From the NCBI GenBank assembly GCA_900550365.1, contig URRR01000007.1, positions 43,340 to 107,339 of the forward strand: 64,000 bases of DNA, in the 5' to 3' direction. The translations under genes and the position numbers were made by a program. The stretch comes from an uncultured Prevotella sp. (lineage in GTDB: Bacteria > Bacteroidota > Bacteroidia > Bacteroidales > Bacteroidaceae). The notes below the pieces were generated by a model, which had not been told where the DNA came from, searched no databases, and saw only the letters and a program-made list of their open reading frames with translations. Below are positions 31,977-40,005 of the stretch, piece by piece; positions within the stretch are counted from its first letter, which is position 1, and each line of letters starts with the position of its first letter.

Positions 31977-32156
31977 TTAATACTTGCTTTCTCTCTTCAT
32001 AAGATATACGTGCAATACAAGTCCTGCCACTATCAGCACGGCGGCCGATATGAGCAGTGCGTTATGGTCGGTAAGGCTTGTCGCATAGCCGATAATCAAC
32101 GATAAAGCCCCTACACAGACCATTCCTAATCCTAAATTCTTTACGTATTTCTTCAT
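31977..32156 (-). CDS. small two-helix membrane protein
   Basis: A 59-residue protein, MKKYVKNLGLGMVCVGALSL at the N-terminus, with two hydrophobic segments (residues 8-24 and 33-51) joined by a short TSLTDHNA loop and ending in a basic tail. Function is unknown. A minus-strand -7-like box TACTTTTG lies at 32187-32180. It is divergent from rpsF and convergent with the TonB receptor. Codon use is normal for the window, and the frame is open from a good ATG, so I consider it real. Confidence 0.75.
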   Translation of the reverse strand: MKKYVKNLGLGMVCVGALSLIIGYATSLTDHNALLISAAVLIVAGLVLHVYLMKRESKY

Positions 32157-32291
32157 GACTTACCGTATTATTCCGTGTGCAAAAGTACGGATAAATTCTC
32201 TTCATGCGGCTCAATGACCATTTAAAAAATCAAAGATAAGCACGTTAAAAGTGTAAAATAAGTTAAAAGATGTGTTCTTGCACATAATATA

Positions 32292-32323
32292 TTGTGATGT
32301 TCGGAAGGAAAAGTGTACCTTTG
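32292..32323 (+). promoter_or_regulatory. promoter of the rpsF-rpsR-rplI operon
   Basis: TTGT (32292-32295), 20 bp, TACCTTTG (32316-32323). The leader to the rpsF ATG at 32369 is about 40 nt. Confidence 0.75.
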
Positions 32324-32368
32324 CACCGCATTTTTGCGAAAGTATTAATCAAATCATTATTAAGTAGT

Positions 32369-32713
32369 ATGAATCAATACGAAACCGTTTTCATTTTAAC
32401 TCCCGTTTTGTCTGATGAACAGATGAAGGAAACGGTCGCAAAGTTCAGAAGCCTGCTTACCGACAATGGAGCGGAAATCCTGAATGAAGAGACCTGGGGA
32501 TTGAAGAAGATGGCTTATGCTATTCAGAAGAAGTCAACAGGTTTTTATTGCCTGATTGAGTTCAAGGCAGAGCCCGAAGTTATCAAGACGCTTGAGACCG
32601 GATACCGTCGCGACGAGAAGGTGATCCGCTTCATGACCGTCAAGCTCGACAAGTACGCCGTACAGTATGCCGAGAAGAGAAGAAACAAATTATCTAAAAA
32701 AGAGGAGGCTTAA
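32369..32713 (+). CDS. rpsF: 30S ribosomal protein S6
   Basis: A 114-residue S6, the small-subunit protein that pairs with S18. It starts MNQYETVFILTPVLSDEQ and contains ETWGLKKMAYAI and the conserved RRDEKVIRFM. Start 32369 is chosen because S6 homology begins there and an upstream in-frame start at 32294 lies inside the promoter. It is the first gene of rpsF-rpsR-rplI, the usual order. Confidence 0.97.
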   Translation: MNQYETVFILTPVLSDEQMKETVAKFRSLLTDNGAEILNEETWGLKKMAYAIQKKSTGFYCLIEFKAEPEVIKTLETGYRRDEKVIRFMTVKLDKYAVQYAEKRRNKLSKKEEA

Positions 32714-32715
32714 TC

Positions 32716-32982
32716 ATGGCACAGGAATCAGAAATCAGATATTTGACCCCTCCTTCGGTAGACACGAAGAGGAAGAAGTATTGCCGTTTCAAGAAGAGCG
32801 GTATCAAGTACATCGACTATAAGGACCCCGAGTTCCTCAAGAAGTTCTTGAACGAGCAGGGCAAGATTCTGCCCCGCCGCATCACCGGAACATCTCTGAA
32901 GTATCAGCGCCGTGTGGCTCAGGCCGTTAAGCGCGCACGCCAGATTGCGTTGCTTCCTTATGTAACCGATTTGTTGAAATAA
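32716..32982 (+). CDS. rpsR: 30S ribosomal protein S18
   Basis: An 88-residue S18 with KKYCRFKKSGIKYIDYKDP and the signature KILPRRITGTSLKYQRRV. It begins 2 bp after rpsF. The length is normal, and no zinc-type Cys set is present. Confidence 0.97.
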   Translation: MAQESEIRYLTPPSVDTKRKKYCRFKKSGIKYIDYKDPEFLKKFLNEQGKILPRRITGTSLKYQRRVAQAVKRARQIALLPYVTDLLK

Positions 32983-33000
32983 TTAAGGAGGAGACACGAC

Positions 33001-33543
33001 ATGGAAATAATACTGAAAGAAGATATTATCGGCTTGGGATTCAAGAACGATATCGTAACAGTTAAGGACGGCTATGGCCGTAACTATCTTATTCCTACCG
33101 GCAAGGGCGTCATCGCTTCTGAGTCTGCCAAGAAGGTGTTGGCCGAGAACTTGAAGCAGCAGGCACGCAAGCTGGCCGCTATCAAGGCTGAGGCTGAGAA
33201 GAAGGCAGAGGCTCTGAAAGACGTTCAGGTAGTAGTTGAGGTTAAAGTCAGCGCCAACGGCGTGGCTTACGGAGCCGTAACTGCTAACACCGTAGCCGCA
33301 GAACTCCAGAAGAAGGGCTTCGACATCGACCGCAAGATCATCACAATGCACGATGCAAAGAAGGTAGGCGACTATGTTGCTACCATCCACTTCCACAAGG
33401 AGGTTATCGTTGAGCTTCCCGTTAAGGTTGTAGCTGAGAACGCTGCTCCTGCTGAAGAGGCACCTAAGGCTGAGGCTGAAGCACCTGCTGAGGCTCCCGT
33501 TGAGGAGGCTCCAAAGGCTGAGGAAGCACCCGTAGAAGAGTAA
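33001..33543 (+). CDS. rplI: 50S ribosomal protein L9 with acidic C-terminal extension
   Basis: A 180-residue L9. The N-terminal RNA-binding domain (LGFKNDIVTVKDGYGRNYLI) and the C-terminal domain (ANGVAYGAVTANTVAAELQKKG) are normal. After about residue 145 a tail of about 35 residues made of Ala, Pro and Glu (APAEEAPKAEAEAPAEAP) follows, longer than in E. coli L9 (about 149). It closes the ribosomal operon and is followed by a clear terminator. Confidence 0.97.
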   Translation: MEIILKEDIIGLGFKNDIVTVKDGYGRNYLIPTGKGVIASESAKKVLAENLKQQARKLAAIKAEAEKKAEALKDVQVVVEVKVSANGVAYGAVTANTVAAELQKKGFDIDRKIITMHDAKKVGDYVATIHFHKEVIVELPVKVVAENAAPAEEAPKAEAEAPAEAPVEEAPKAEEAPVEE

Positions 33544-33573
33544 TTTTCGCACTGTAAAGCAAGTTCATTATAT

Positions 33574-33616
33574 GAATCCCCGAAAGTTCGAGTAGCTTTC
33601 GGGGATTCTTATTTTG
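33574..33616 (+). terminator. Rho-independent terminator after rplI
   Basis: GAATCCCCGAAAG (33574-33586) pairs perfectly with CTTTCGGGGATTC (33596-33608) across a 9-nt loop, followed by TTATTTTG. Confidence 0.88.
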
Positions 33617-33636
33617 TCTGAAAAGTAAACGTGAGG

Positions 33637-33667
33637 TTGGTTTTTCCCATTGATTTGATTATATTTG
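33637..33667 (+). promoter_or_regulatory. promoter of the 33703-35636 gene pair
   Basis: TTGG (33637-33640), 19 bp, TATATTTG (33660-33667), about 35 bp before the ATG at 33703. Its core resembles the ffh promoter. Confidence 0.75.
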
Positions 33668-33702
33668 CACATTATAATCATGTAAAACCAGAACCTTGAG
33701 AT

Positions 33703-34758
33703 ATGAGACTGAGGCCTTTCCATGCGTTCATGGCGCTTTTTACCGTGTGCTTGTTCATGTCGGCTAACGTCAGAGTAAGTGCCGTGACGCCGCCTGCTCC
33801 TGCCGATTCGACGATTGCCGTCATTGCGTATTTCTGTAAAAACGATACTATGAGGTATGTCCGTAACAAGCGGGTGCTTACGTTAGAGAACGGTGACACC
33901 ATTGAGAATAAGCTCAAGGTGAGTGAGACGTTTCTTATAGTTGTGCGCGACTCTACGCCCGAAGGCTACGTAATGGAGTTTATTCCTGAGAGTTTGGAGT
34001 ATGGAGAAGGTATGGAAGATGATGTTACCGCTAAGCTCAGTAATGTCTTGGGACAATATTTTAAGAACGTTACGGCCGTTTTCACCACCGATGAATATGG
34101 TCAGGTTACAGGTCTGAGCAACTGGAAGGAGATACGAGACGTGATGAAGCAAGGGGCGAAGGCATATCTTGATTCACTTTATTCAGCTGTAGACAGCCTT
34201 GAAATGTTCATGCCCCGTAACAAATTTGAGGGCCTCATAACGCTCATGTATTCATCAGAGCAAGGCATGTTGTCAAACTATTCAGAGTTGTCAAACCTGT
34301 TCTCGTTGCACGGCAATGTGTTTGACATAGGCAAGAAGACGTTTGATAATTCTGATAAAGACTCGTCAGTTACAACCCTGTTTGTGGGCTATACTCCGCC
34401 GGGTGAGGATAGTTTTGACGGCGATTATAACATTATCGGTAGCTCGGTGACAAGGCTTACGCCTGAGGAAGTTGTCGACAAGGCAGGCGGAGTGTTGAAT
34501 ATTCTGCTTTCAGACAGTATCGCCGGAGAGGCGAACAAGGCTTTTAAAGACAGTTTAAATATGGGTATGACGATTACACAGCTCGAGGATTATTATCTGT
34601 TTTACAACGGTTGGCCGCGCCTTATGCGTATTCAGAAGATAACAGAGTTTGGACTTCGTACCAAGGTTGAGACCGATGAGACAGGGTGGACATACCGTTC
34701 GTGGGGTAATTATTTTGCCAAGGAGGAGGATGCCCGCGGCGCTTCGTATGACTTTTAA
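33703..34758 (+). CDS. exported protein of unknown function
   Basis: A 351-residue protein with a signal peptide (residues 1-27, ending VRVSA). The mature part is mixed alpha/beta with many Asp and Ser and no motif I recognise. It carries no cysteine cluster or catalytic signature. It shares a promoter with the membrane-anchored regulator that begins 14 bp after its stop, so it may sense or modify something in the periplasm that the regulator reads out; this is inference. Confidence 0.7.
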   Translation: MRLRPFHAFMALFTVCLFMSANVRVSAVTPPAPADSTIAVIAYFCKNDTMRYVRNKRVLTLENGDTIENKLKVSETFLIVVRDSTPEGYVMEFIPESLEYGEGMEDDVTAKLSNVLGQYFKNVTAVFTTDEYGQVTGLSNWKEIRDVMKQGAKAYLDSLYSAVDSLEMFMPRNKFEGLITLMYSSEQGMLSNYSELSNLFSLHGNVFDIGKKTFDNSDKDSSVTTLFVGYTPPGEDSFDGDYNIIGSSVTRLTPEEVVDKAGGVLNILLSDSIAGEANKAFKDSLNMGMTITQLEDYYLFYNGWPRLMRIQKITEFGLRTKVETDETGWTYRSWGNYFAKEEDARGASYDF

Positions 34759-34772
34759 CGACAAACAGACAG

Positions 34773-35636
34773 ATGAAAGCATATTTTTCCATTATAGTTT
34801 TTGTAGCGTTGCTCGCCTCGTCGGTGATAACCGGCACGGGCAACTATATCGAGACGAAAGGCAGGATAGCCTCTGATCTTAACCGTGCGCTCGTTGGTGC
34901 GCTGGCAGAGAAGGGCAGCGAGTGGGTTACGGCAGACACAATACGCACGTGCCGGAAGCTGCAAGGCGCGTCAAAGTCGGCCGTTGCCATGCTGTTGCAC
35001 GACGAGTGTTTCAGCAGAAAGCTGTCAATAGCAGAACTTAGGGATAAGTCTTACATCTCGTTTGCTGTTCTTGATGACGACAAGACACCGTCAGATATCT
35101 GGCAGAACACGGCCGGCGTGAGTGGCGACACTGTGCTGATGAAGCCTGTTTCGGTTAGAAATGCCGGTGTGTCAGTGGCGTTCCGTGCCAATGCCGAGTG
35201 CTCGTTCGCTACCGTGTTCAGCCTTTCTGACCAGACGTTGCCCGCCTTTCTTTGTCTCATGTCAATAATTTGGGGCGTCGTGGCGTTACGTCTATCACGT
35301 GGAAAGAGTGCCCGAAACGTTATCAGTCCGGTTCTTTGCCGTGTCGGAAATCTTCGTTTTGATGATGTTCAGAAGGCATTTTACAATCCTGAAAATGACG
35401 AAGTGAGGTTTACTCCGATGCAGACAGAGCTGATGAAGATGTTTTTCAATGCCGACGGACACAAGCTCGGGAAGGCTGAGATATGCCAGGCGTTATGGCC
35501 GGGAAAGGATGATGCGAGCGAGACTCTTTATACATTGATACGCCGGCTGAAGTGTGTGGTCGAGCAAAACACCAACCTCCGCATCGTGGGTGAGCGTGGA
35601 CGGGCATATAAGCTGACGGTTAAAGACGAGAGTTAG
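34773..35636 (+). CDS. membrane-anchored winged-helix transcription regulator
   Basis: A 287-residue protein with two membrane helices (about residues 5-22 and 157-175) enclosing a periplasmic domain of about 130 residues, and a cytoplasmic C-terminal winged helix of OmpR/ToxR type (about 195-283; FTPMQTELMKMF, LWPGKDDASETLYTLIRRLK, RGRAYKL). It is a one-component system linking an outside signal directly to DNA binding. Topology differs from ToxR, whose DNA-binding domain is N-terminal. It lies in an operon with an exported protein and upstream of a receptor-like outer-membrane gene, a likely target. Confidence 0.85.
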   Translation: MKAYFSIIVFVALLASSVITGTGNYIETKGRIASDLNRALVGALAEKGSEWVTADTIRTCRKLQGASKSAVAMLLHDECFSRKLSIAELRDKSYISFAVLDDDKTPSDIWQNTAGVSGDTVLMKPVSVRNAGVSVAFRANAECSFATVFSLSDQTLPAFLCLMSIIWGVVALRLSRGKSARNVISPVLCRVGNLRFDDVQKAFYNPENDEVRFTPMQTELMKMFFNADGHKLGKAEICQALWPGKDDASETLYTLIRRLKCVVEQNTNLRIVGERGRAYKLTVKDES

Positions 35637-35728
35637 GATAGCTTTCTTTTTTCTATCAAAATGCCTTTGTCAGGCAAATGTCAGACACTTGTCAGCATAA
35701 AAATCACGCATTATGTAATCATTGACTT

Positions 35729-35736
35729 TATCTTTG
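35729..35736 (+). promoter_or_regulatory. -7 box that decides the start of the next gene
   Basis: TATCTTTG (35729-35736) ends one base before an ATG at 35738. A transcript starting some 5 bases later cannot use that ATG, so the in-frame ATG at 35753 is the likely start, with a leader of about 10 nt. No TTG is found at the -33 position. Confidence 0.6.
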
Positions 35737-35752
35737 CATGAAAAAAGCAAAG

Positions 35753-37843
35753 ATGAAGACTCTTATTTTATTCCTGTTATCCATCCTTCTGCCGTGTATT
35801 GCAGCCGCTCAGACGGATAACGGCAAGGGCAGTAACAACAAAGCGGTGAGCGACTCGGTAGCTCTGGACGAGGTAGTGGTAAGCACCGCCCGTGTTGACA
35901 ACAACGCCGACGCCATCCGTATGTTTCCGACCAAGGAGCAGAAGGCCAGCTCTACCAATGCCTACGGCCTGCTTTCACGCCTCGCCTTGCCGAATGTCTC
36001 GGTCAATGAGGTTATGAGGACAATCTCTGTTCCGCCTACTTTGGGCAGTCTGCAGGTACGCATAAATGACGTTGTAGCCACCACGCGTGACCTTGTTTCG
36101 CTCGATTTGGACAACGTTAAGTATGTTGATTACATACAGAATGCCGGCGCGCGTTATGGCGGTGATGTTGATTTTGTCATTAACATAGTTGTCGCGAGAG
36201 CGCAAAGCGGATATTCTGTCGGTGCGGACGCCATGCAGACGGTGACCAGTATGCGTAACAGCGAGGACGTTTATGCAAAGTTCAATAAGGGCAGACATGA
36301 GTTCGGAGTAAACTATTCGTTCGGATATGCCAGGATGAGAGACCAGCGTTACGAGGAGACGGCCGACTATCTGATGCCCGACAACACCATTATGACGGTG
36401 AGACGTACCGACGACAATTATCGGATTAACTCCATTTCGCATGACCTTCAGCTGCAATATAGCCTTGCAGACTCAGCCCGTTATGCCTTACAGATGACAC
36501 TTGGCGGCACGCTCTCACGCATGCCGGAGTACTCGAGGATGCGGACTGAGCAGAGTGGGGACGCAGCCGAGACTTTCCCGATAAGCTCAACTGACAACAC
36601 TTCGTCAGCTTTTCTCGACGTATATTTTAAATATAACATGACTAAACGCCAGACACTGACAGCCCAAGCCACAGGTAATTACGCCAATTCTGATTACACT
36701 TACGCTTACGGAGGCGGTTCTCCATACGCCTATAATTCAACCGGAGACAATCATTCTTTTGCCGGAGAGCTGATTTATGATAACCGTCTGCGCCCGTTTA
36801 CGTTGTCTGCCGGACTTAAATATCTTAACGAATATAGCGGCACGGGGTATGGTGGAGACATCGTTTCGGATAATTCAATACGCAATACTAACGTTTATGG
36901 CTTTGCCCAAATTGCCGGTCAGGCAGCCAAATTCTCGTATATGCTCGGTCTCGGGGCAAGCCGTTACCATTACCGTCAGGCCTCCGAGCGTTACGGTTAC
37001 TGGCTTTTCCGTCCGCAGGCGCGGCTCTCTTATACTCCGTGGCAGCCTTTCCGCGTCAGCTATGACTTCACGATGAACCAGCATCCGCCGCGCCTTGCCT
37101 ATCTCGGTGACGTCGTAGTGCGTAACAACGGAATGGAGATTACATTGGGAAATCCCGCTCTTCGTGTGAACAAAGAACTTGAACATTCGTTCACAATGTC
37201 GTTGCAATATCCTTCATTTTACACCCAACTGATGACCTGCTACCGCATGATGCCGCATTGCTCAATGGCTCAGACCGACCGCATAACTGACTCTGACGGC
37301 AACATTACGTTCGTTTCGTCACGCACCAATCAACGGAAAATAAACATGTTTTACGTCGACAGTTACACCAACTATAACGCTCTGCCGGGCAAATTGTCGT
37401 TTACGGCAATGGCCGGAGTGTACCGCTTCCTTAATTACGGCAACGATTACAAGCATCATCATACGGCATTCAACTGGTCGCTTGGTGCTCAGGCGTATCT
37501 CGGCAAGCTGTCGTTAACGGCAAATGTGGACAACGGCTGGAATTTTCTTGAAGGCGAATCGAAGTCAAAGTCGCCCATAGCTTATTACCTTACGGCATCT
37601 TACAAGGCGGGCGATTTTACCTTCTCGATGTTCTGGCAGTATTGTTTCCAGAACGAGGTGCGCTCGTTCAATACCGAGCAGCTTAACCGTTATGTCCACA
37701 AAATGCAACGCATGTATAGCGGAGAGCTTGGTAATATGCTTACATTCCGCGTTACCTGGCGTCTGTCAAAAGGTCGTAAGCGCGAGGCATTGAAGCGTGA
37801 TGAAATCAAGACGAACACCGGTTCAGGTATAATGAAGAATTAG
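35753..37843 (+). CDS. TonB-receptor-like outer-membrane beta-barrel protein
   Basis: A 696-residue protein with signal peptide MKTLILFLLSILLPCIAAAQ and a short plug-like part (VALDEVVVSTARVDNNADAI, LDLDNVKYVDYIQNAGARYGG), then a long barrel rich in Tyr. It looks like the outer-membrane beta-barrel family related to TonB receptors and lacks a typical carboxypeptidase-like N-domain. The start at 35753 rather than 35738 follows from the -7 box position. It sits 100 bp after the winged-helix regulator on the same strand and may be regulated by it. Ligand unknown. Confidence 0.82.
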   Translation: MKTLILFLLSILLPCIAAAQTDNGKGSNNKAVSDSVALDEVVVSTARVDNNADAIRMFPTKEQKASSTNAYGLLSRLALPNVSVNEVMRTISVPPTLGSLQVRINDVVATTRDLVSLDLDNVKYVDYIQNAGARYGGDVDFVINIVVARAQSGYSVGADAMQTVTSMRNSEDVYAKFNKGRHEFGVNYSFGYARMRDQRYEETADYLMPDNTIMTVRRTDDNYRINSISHDLQLQYSLADSARYALQMTLGGTLSRMPEYSRMRTEQSGDAAETFPISSTDNTSSAFLDVYFKYNMTKRQTLTAQATGNYANSDYTYAYGGGSPYAYNSTGDNHSFAGELIYDNRLRPFTLSAGLKYLNEYSGTGYGGDIVSDNSIRNTNVYGFAQIAGQAAKFSYMLGLGASRYHYRQASERYGYWLFRPQARLSYTPWQPFRVSYDFTMNQHPPRLAYLGDVVVRNNGMEITLGNPALRVNKELEHSFTMSLQYPSFYTQLMTCYRMMPHCSMAQTDRITDSDGNITFVSSRTNQRKINMFYVDSYTNYNALPGKLSFTAMAGVYRFLNYGNDYKHHHTAFNWSLGAQAYLGKLSLTANVDNGWNFLEGESKSKSPIAYYLTASYKAGDFTFSMFWQYCFQNEVRSFNTEQLNRYVHKMQRMYSGELGNMLTFRVTWRLSKGRKREALKRDEIKTNTGSGIMKN

Positions 37844-37853
37844 ATTGTTTTCC

Positions 37854-37934
37854 AATACGTGGCCTTTTGCAGACCAAAAGGCCATGTATTGGAAGCTAAA
37901 AGGCCATCTTTTGCAAAGTAAAAGACGGCCTTTT
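37854..37934. repeat. 22-bp phased word array, locus F (4 units)
   Basis: Words at 37854 (AATACGTGGCCTTTT), 37876 (AAAAGGCCATGTATT), 37898 (AAAAGGCCATCTTTT) and 37920 (AAAAGACGGCCTTTT). Words 1 and 2 are reverse complements apart from one base and extend outward (CC before word 1, GG after word 2). TGTCAGATAGTT follows near 37949. It lies between convergent genes. Confidence 0.9.
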
Positions 37935-38061
37935 GTAATTTGTTGAATGTCAGATAGTTACGTAACTGATGTGGAATGGTCGTTTTAGATATGTCTTAAT
38001 GAGTTTCCGATGGCCTTTTCCAGATGTCATGTTTATGGTTAATCATTCGACAAAATGCAAT

Positions 38062-38094
38062 AAAAAAGCCGTAGAACTGAGTCCTACGGCTTTT
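38062..38094 (-). terminator. Rho-independent terminator of the small lipoprotein gene
   Basis: AAAAGCCGTAG (38064-38074) pairs with CTACGGCTTTT (38084-38094) across 9 nt. On the minus strand the hairpin ends in a run of six T (38067-38062), as expected for leftward transcription. It lies 22 bp past the stop codon. Confidence 0.85.
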
Positions 38095-38116
38095 ACTCTT
38101 TTACTGTTGTAGCTAA

Positions 38117-38296
38117 TTATTCAGCAACAGAATCAGCAGCAACTGTGTCAGCAGCAACTGTGTCAGCAGCTAGAGTGTCAACAACTGCAGTATCGGTAGC
38201 TGTTGAATCAGCAGCGTCAGCCTGAGCTGTTTTGTTACCACAAGATGCGAATGAAATAGCTGCGATAGCTACGAACATTAAAACTAACTTTTTCAT
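38117..38296 (-). CDS. small repeat-containing lipoprotein
   Basis: A 59-residue lipoprotein: MKKLVLMFVAIAAISFASCG with the lipobox Cys at residue 19, then an Ala/Asp/Thr-rich tail with tandem TLAADTVAADTVAADSVA. The repeat is visible in DNA as 15-bp units GTCAGCAGCAACTGT. The mature peptide would be a short acidic surface or periplasmic tether of unknown role. A -7 box TACCTTTG lies on the minus strand at 38355-38348, and a strong terminator follows, so it is a complete one-gene unit. Confidence 0.85.
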   Translation of the reverse strand: MKKLVLMFVAIAAISFASCGNKTAQADAADSTATDTAVVDTLAADTVAADTVAADSVAE

Positions 38297-38347
38297 TTTC
38301 TTTGCTTTTTAAATCTGTAAAACAATCATTTGTTTATTAAAACGTTG

Positions 38348-38355
38348 CAAAGGTA
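38348..38355 (-). promoter_or_regulatory. -7 box of the small lipoprotein gene
   Basis: CAAAGGTA on the plus strand reads TACCTTTG on the minus strand, 51 bases before the ATG. No clear TTG at -33. Confidence 0.55.
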
Positions 38356-38654
38356 AGTATTTTTTTCATACGTTGTTCTCTTTTTAGGTTAAATTTTTAG
38401 GGTGTTTTTGTAACTTTTTTGTAAGTCACTGATAGTCAATTAAATACGAATGCTTAACAACTGTTAAATCTTTCGTTTGCCTTAAGAAATGTTGTAATAT
38501 AACACTTATGTCGACTTTTTTTAGTACCTTTGCCGTCGGTACGTATAGGATGAAAACAGGAAAATGACCATTCTTTTTTAAGTCCGGCGTGCCTCTTATA
38601 ATATATAATAAGGTATAGAAATTCCGGTGGCGTGGAGTAGGTGCTGTTTCCGCC

Positions 38655-40004
38655 ATGAAATTTACGACAAATATGATAGATACATCAGCTTTTCAGGGTA
38701 AGACCGCGGCATATTTCACGCTCGGTTGTAAGTTGAATTTCTCTGAAACATCCACTTTCGGGCGTATTCTTGAGGAAATGGGAGTGCGCACGGTTGACAA
38801 GGATGCTGACATCTGCATTATCAATACATGCTCGGTGACAGAGGTTGCCGACCATAAATGCAGGCAGGCGATACACCGCATGGTGCGTGAGAATCCGGGA
38901 GCTTTTGTCGTTGTGACCGGCTGTTACGCCCAGTTGAAGCCTGAGACGGTTAGCAATATTGACGGCGTTGACCTCGTGTTGGGTGCAAACGAGAAAGCAA
39001 ATCTTATACAATTCCTGTCTGATGCCTGGTCGGGTGCACGCTCGGAGACGTCTCTCCACCGTTTCCATACCGAGAAAACAAAGGATATAAAGACATTTGC
39101 CCCGAGCTGTTCACGTGGCAACCGCACCCGATATTTCCTTAAAGTGCAGGATGGATGCAACTATTTCTGCACTTATTGCACGATACCTTACGCCCGCGGT
39201 TTCAGCCGTAATCCAAGCATAAGCTCGCTTGTTGAGCAGGCGAGAAAGGCTGCTGACGAGGGCGGAAAGGAGATTGTGCTGACCGGAGTCAACATAGGTG
39301 ATTTCGGAGAGACCACTCATGAACGCTTCATTGACCTTGTCAAGGCTTTGGACAAGGTGGAAGGCATCAGCCGTTACCGCATCAGCAGCATAGAACCAGA
39401 CCTGCTTGACGATGAGCTTATAGAGTATTGTGCCGACAGCAGGGCGTTTATGCCACATTTCCACATCCCTCTTCAAAGCGGTTCAGATGAGGTTCTGCGC
39501 CTCATGCACCGCCGTTATGACAGTGCTTTGTTCGCCCATAAAATCGAGCTTATCAAGAAAACAATGCCTGATGCCTTTATCGGTGTTGACGTGATGGTGG
39601 GTACCCGTGGCGAGAAACCTGAGCTGTTTGAAGAGACATATGAGTTTCTGAAATCTCTTGACGTGACCCAGCTTCATGTCTTTCCGTATTCAGAACGCCC
39701 CGGAACGGCAGCTCTGAAAATCCCGTATGTTGTTTCAGACCAAGACAAAAAGCAGCGGAGCAAGCGTCTGCTCGACCTTTCAGATGAGAAAACAGAGGCT
39801 TTTTACCGCCGGCATATTGGCATGGAGGCCGAGGTTCTGTTTGAGAAAGCCGCAAGCGGAAGGGCAATGCACGGTTTTACGAAGAACTATATAAGGGTGG
39901 AACTGCCGCCTTCGCCTGATAACGACAGGCTGGATAACCAGATTATTAACGTGCGTCTGGGTGACTTTAATTATAATAAGACAGCATTAAAAGCAATTCT
40001 TTGA
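38655..40004 (+). CDS. mtaB: tRNA threonylcarbamoyladenosine methylthiotransferase MtaB
   Basis: A radical SAM methylthiotransferase of about 449 residues that converts t6A37 to ms2t6A37 in tRNA. It has the N-terminal UPF0004 domain (TLGCKLNFSET, NTCSVTEVADHKCRQAI, TGCYAQLKPE, providing three Cys for one cluster), the radical SAM motif CNYFCTYC and a C-terminal TRAM-like part. The KLNFSET form and the subgroup pattern favour MtaB over MiaB or RimO. The first ATG is at 38655; MIDTSAF at 38673 is an alternative start. A -7-like TACCTTTG is at 38525-38532. Confidence 0.92.
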   Translation: MKFTTNMIDTSAFQGKTAAYFTLGCKLNFSETSTFGRILEEMGVRTVDKDADICIINTCSVTEVADHKCRQAIHRMVRENPGAFVVVTGCYAQLKPETVSNIDGVDLVLGANEKANLIQFLSDAWSGARSETSLHRFHTEKTKDIKTFAPSCSRGNRTRYFLKVQDGCNYFCTYCTIPYARGFSRNPSISSLVEQARKAADEGGKEIVLTGVNIGDFGETTHERFIDLVKALDKVEGISRYRISSIEPDLLDDELIEYCADSRAFMPHFHIPLQSGSDEVLRLMHRRYDSALFAHKIELIKKTMPDAFIGVDVMVGTRGEKPELFEETYEFLKSLDVTQLHVFPYSERPGTAALKIPYVVSDQDKKQRSKRLLDLSDEKTEAFYRRHIGMEAEVLFEKAASGRAMHGFTKNYIRVELPPSPDNDRLDNQIINVRLGDFNYNKTALKAIL

Positions 40005-40005
40005 T

